Source: an uncultured Angelakisella sp. (GTDB taxonomy: Bacteria; Bacillota; Clostridia; Oscillospirales; Ruminococcaceae). Taken from it: a stretch of DNA of 6,573 bases. Positions 5,777 to 6,573 of this stretch are shown in pieces (the first letter of the stretch is position 1; the number at the start of each line of letters is the position of its first letter). The notes beneath the pieces are model-generated. The model was not told the DNA's origin, did not search any database, and saw only the letters and a list, made by a program, of their open reading frames with translations. The position numbers and the translations under genes are program-made. The stretch lies in NCBI GenBank assembly GCA_947564495.1, contig CANOCD010000065.1, positions 1-6,573 of the forward strand, given 5' to 3'.

Positions 5777-6573
5777 TCACACTTTTTCGGGCACGTACTT
5801 ACCCAGCAGCCCGGCGGGCTTGACCAGCAGCACGATGATGAGCACCGCAAAGACCACGGCGTCGGAAAGGTCGGTGGAGATGTAAGCCTTGGCGAAGGTC
5901 TCGATGATCCCCAGGAGGATGCCCCCCAGGAAGGCCCCGGGGATGGAGCCGATGCCCCCGAACACGGCGGCGGTAAAGGCCCGGATGCCGGGCATGGAGC
6001 CGGTGGTGGGGGAGAGGACGGGATAGGCCGAGCACATGAGCACCCCGGCGATGGCCGCCAGGGCGGAGCCGATGGCGAAGGTCATGGAGATGGTGGAGTT
6101 GACGTTGATGCCCATGAGCTGGGCGGCGCCCTTATCCTCGGAGCAGGCCCGCATGGCCTTACCCATCCGGGTGCGGCTGGTAAAGAGGGTGAGGCAGACC
6201 ATCACCACCAGGCAGCAGGCCATGGCCATGAGGGAGACGTAGGAGATGTTCAGCCGCCCCCCGGCCAGGGAGAGGGCCCCGGAGACGACGGGGGTAAAGG
6301 TCTTGGTATCCGCCCCCCAAAGCAGCTGGGCCCCGTTTTGCAGCAGGTAGCTGACCCCGATGGCGGTGATGAGCACCGCCAGGGAGGGGGCCTCCCGGAG
6401 GGGCTTGTAGGCCAGGCTCTCGATGAGGATGCCCAGGGCGGTGCAGACCACCATGGCCAGCAGCACCCCCGCCAGAGGGGGAAGGCCGTATTTGCCGGTG
6501 GCGAAGAAACACATGAACGCCCCCACCATGATCACGTCGCCGTGGGCGAAGTTGAGCATCTTGGCGATGCCGT
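5777..6573 (-). CDS. livH: Branched-chain amino acid ABC transporter permease LivH, 5' end beyond the window
   Basis: This is the LivH permease, partner of LivM. The frame is open through the right edge: codons upstream of the Met at 6559 read G-I-A-K (preceded by a partial codon fitting Tyr), so the junction reads G-I-A-K-M-L-N-F-A-H-G-D, the conserved interior of LivH. Met at 6559 is therefore not the start, and roughly 25-35 N-terminal residues are missing. Numbered from that Met, motifs are L-N-F-A-H-G-D (2-8), the coupling loop R-M-G-K-A-M-R-A-C-S-E-D-K-G-A-A-Q-L-M-G-I (131-151), and F-T-A-A-V-F-G-G-I-G-S-I-P-G-A (195-209), with several hydrophobic spans. The first gene of the visible cluster; a periplasmic-type substrate-binding lipoprotein (LivJ-like) would be expected upstream, off-window. 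Confidence 0.95.
   Translation of the reverse strand, partial: GIAKMLNFAHGDVIMVGAFMCFFATGKYGLPPLAGVLLAMVVCTALGILIESLAYKPLREAPSLAVLITAIGVSYLLQNGAQLLWGADTKTFTPVVSGALSLAGGRLNISYVSLMAMACCLVVMVCLTLFTSRTRMGKAMRACSEDKGAAQLMGINVNSTISMTFAIGSALAAIAGVLMCSAYPVLSPTTGSMPGIRAFTAAVFGGIGSIPGAFLGGILLGIIETFAKAYISTDLSDAVVFAVLIIVLLVKPAGLLGKYVPEKV

Noticed and set aside
6557..6559. ATG at 6559 as the start of livH
   Set aside because: The frame continues upstream to the window edge with the conserved G-I-A-K residues before M-L-N-F-A-H-G-D, so this Met is internal.

Overview
This looks like a chromosomal stretch from a high-GC, strictly or mostly anaerobic Gram-positive bacterium of the Clostridia, probably an Oscillospiraceae-type gut organism. 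The evidence is the very GC-rich coding sequence with strong GGAGG-type ribosome binding sites, a feoA-feoA-feoB operon ending in a tiny FeoB-associated Cys-rich membrane protein (a Firmicutes hallmark), and a clostridial-style liv ABC transporter cluster. The taxonomic call is inference from gene content and composition.

Left part (1-185): an AT-rich regulatory region made of a perfect 49-nt inverted repeat (1-49 against 105-153) around a 55-nt spacer. Each arm carries the same sigma-70/SigA-type promoter (TTGACA, 17 nt, TAAACT), so two identical promoters point away from each other. GTTAG/CTAAC half-sites, resembling DtxR/IdeR-family metal-repressor boxes, overlap the -10 and the start of the transcript. 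The rightward copy drives the feo operon; the leftward copy points out of the window at an unseen gene.

Feo operon (186-3088, + strand): two tandem small FeoA proteins, the ferrous iron permease FeoB (734 aa, all G-protein motifs and all transport-core Cys motifs present), and a 41-aa single-span Cys-rich protein. A further operator-like palindrome with the same GTTAG-N6-C(T/A)AAC layout sits just before the feoB ribosome binding site. The operon ends at a strong hairpin (3101-3151) that can stop transcription from both sides.

Liv operon (3165-6573, - strand, convergent to feo): livH (5' end beyond the right edge), livM, livG and livF in transcription order, with gaps of 9 nt, a 4-nt ATGA overlap and 12 nt. 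Together they form the two permeases and two ATPases of a branched-chain amino acid (HAAT-family) importer; the substrate-binding protein is not in the window and would be expected upstream of livH.

The coding content is conventional. The most unusual element is the symmetric promoter/operator region at the left edge. No previously undescribed multi-gene system is evident.
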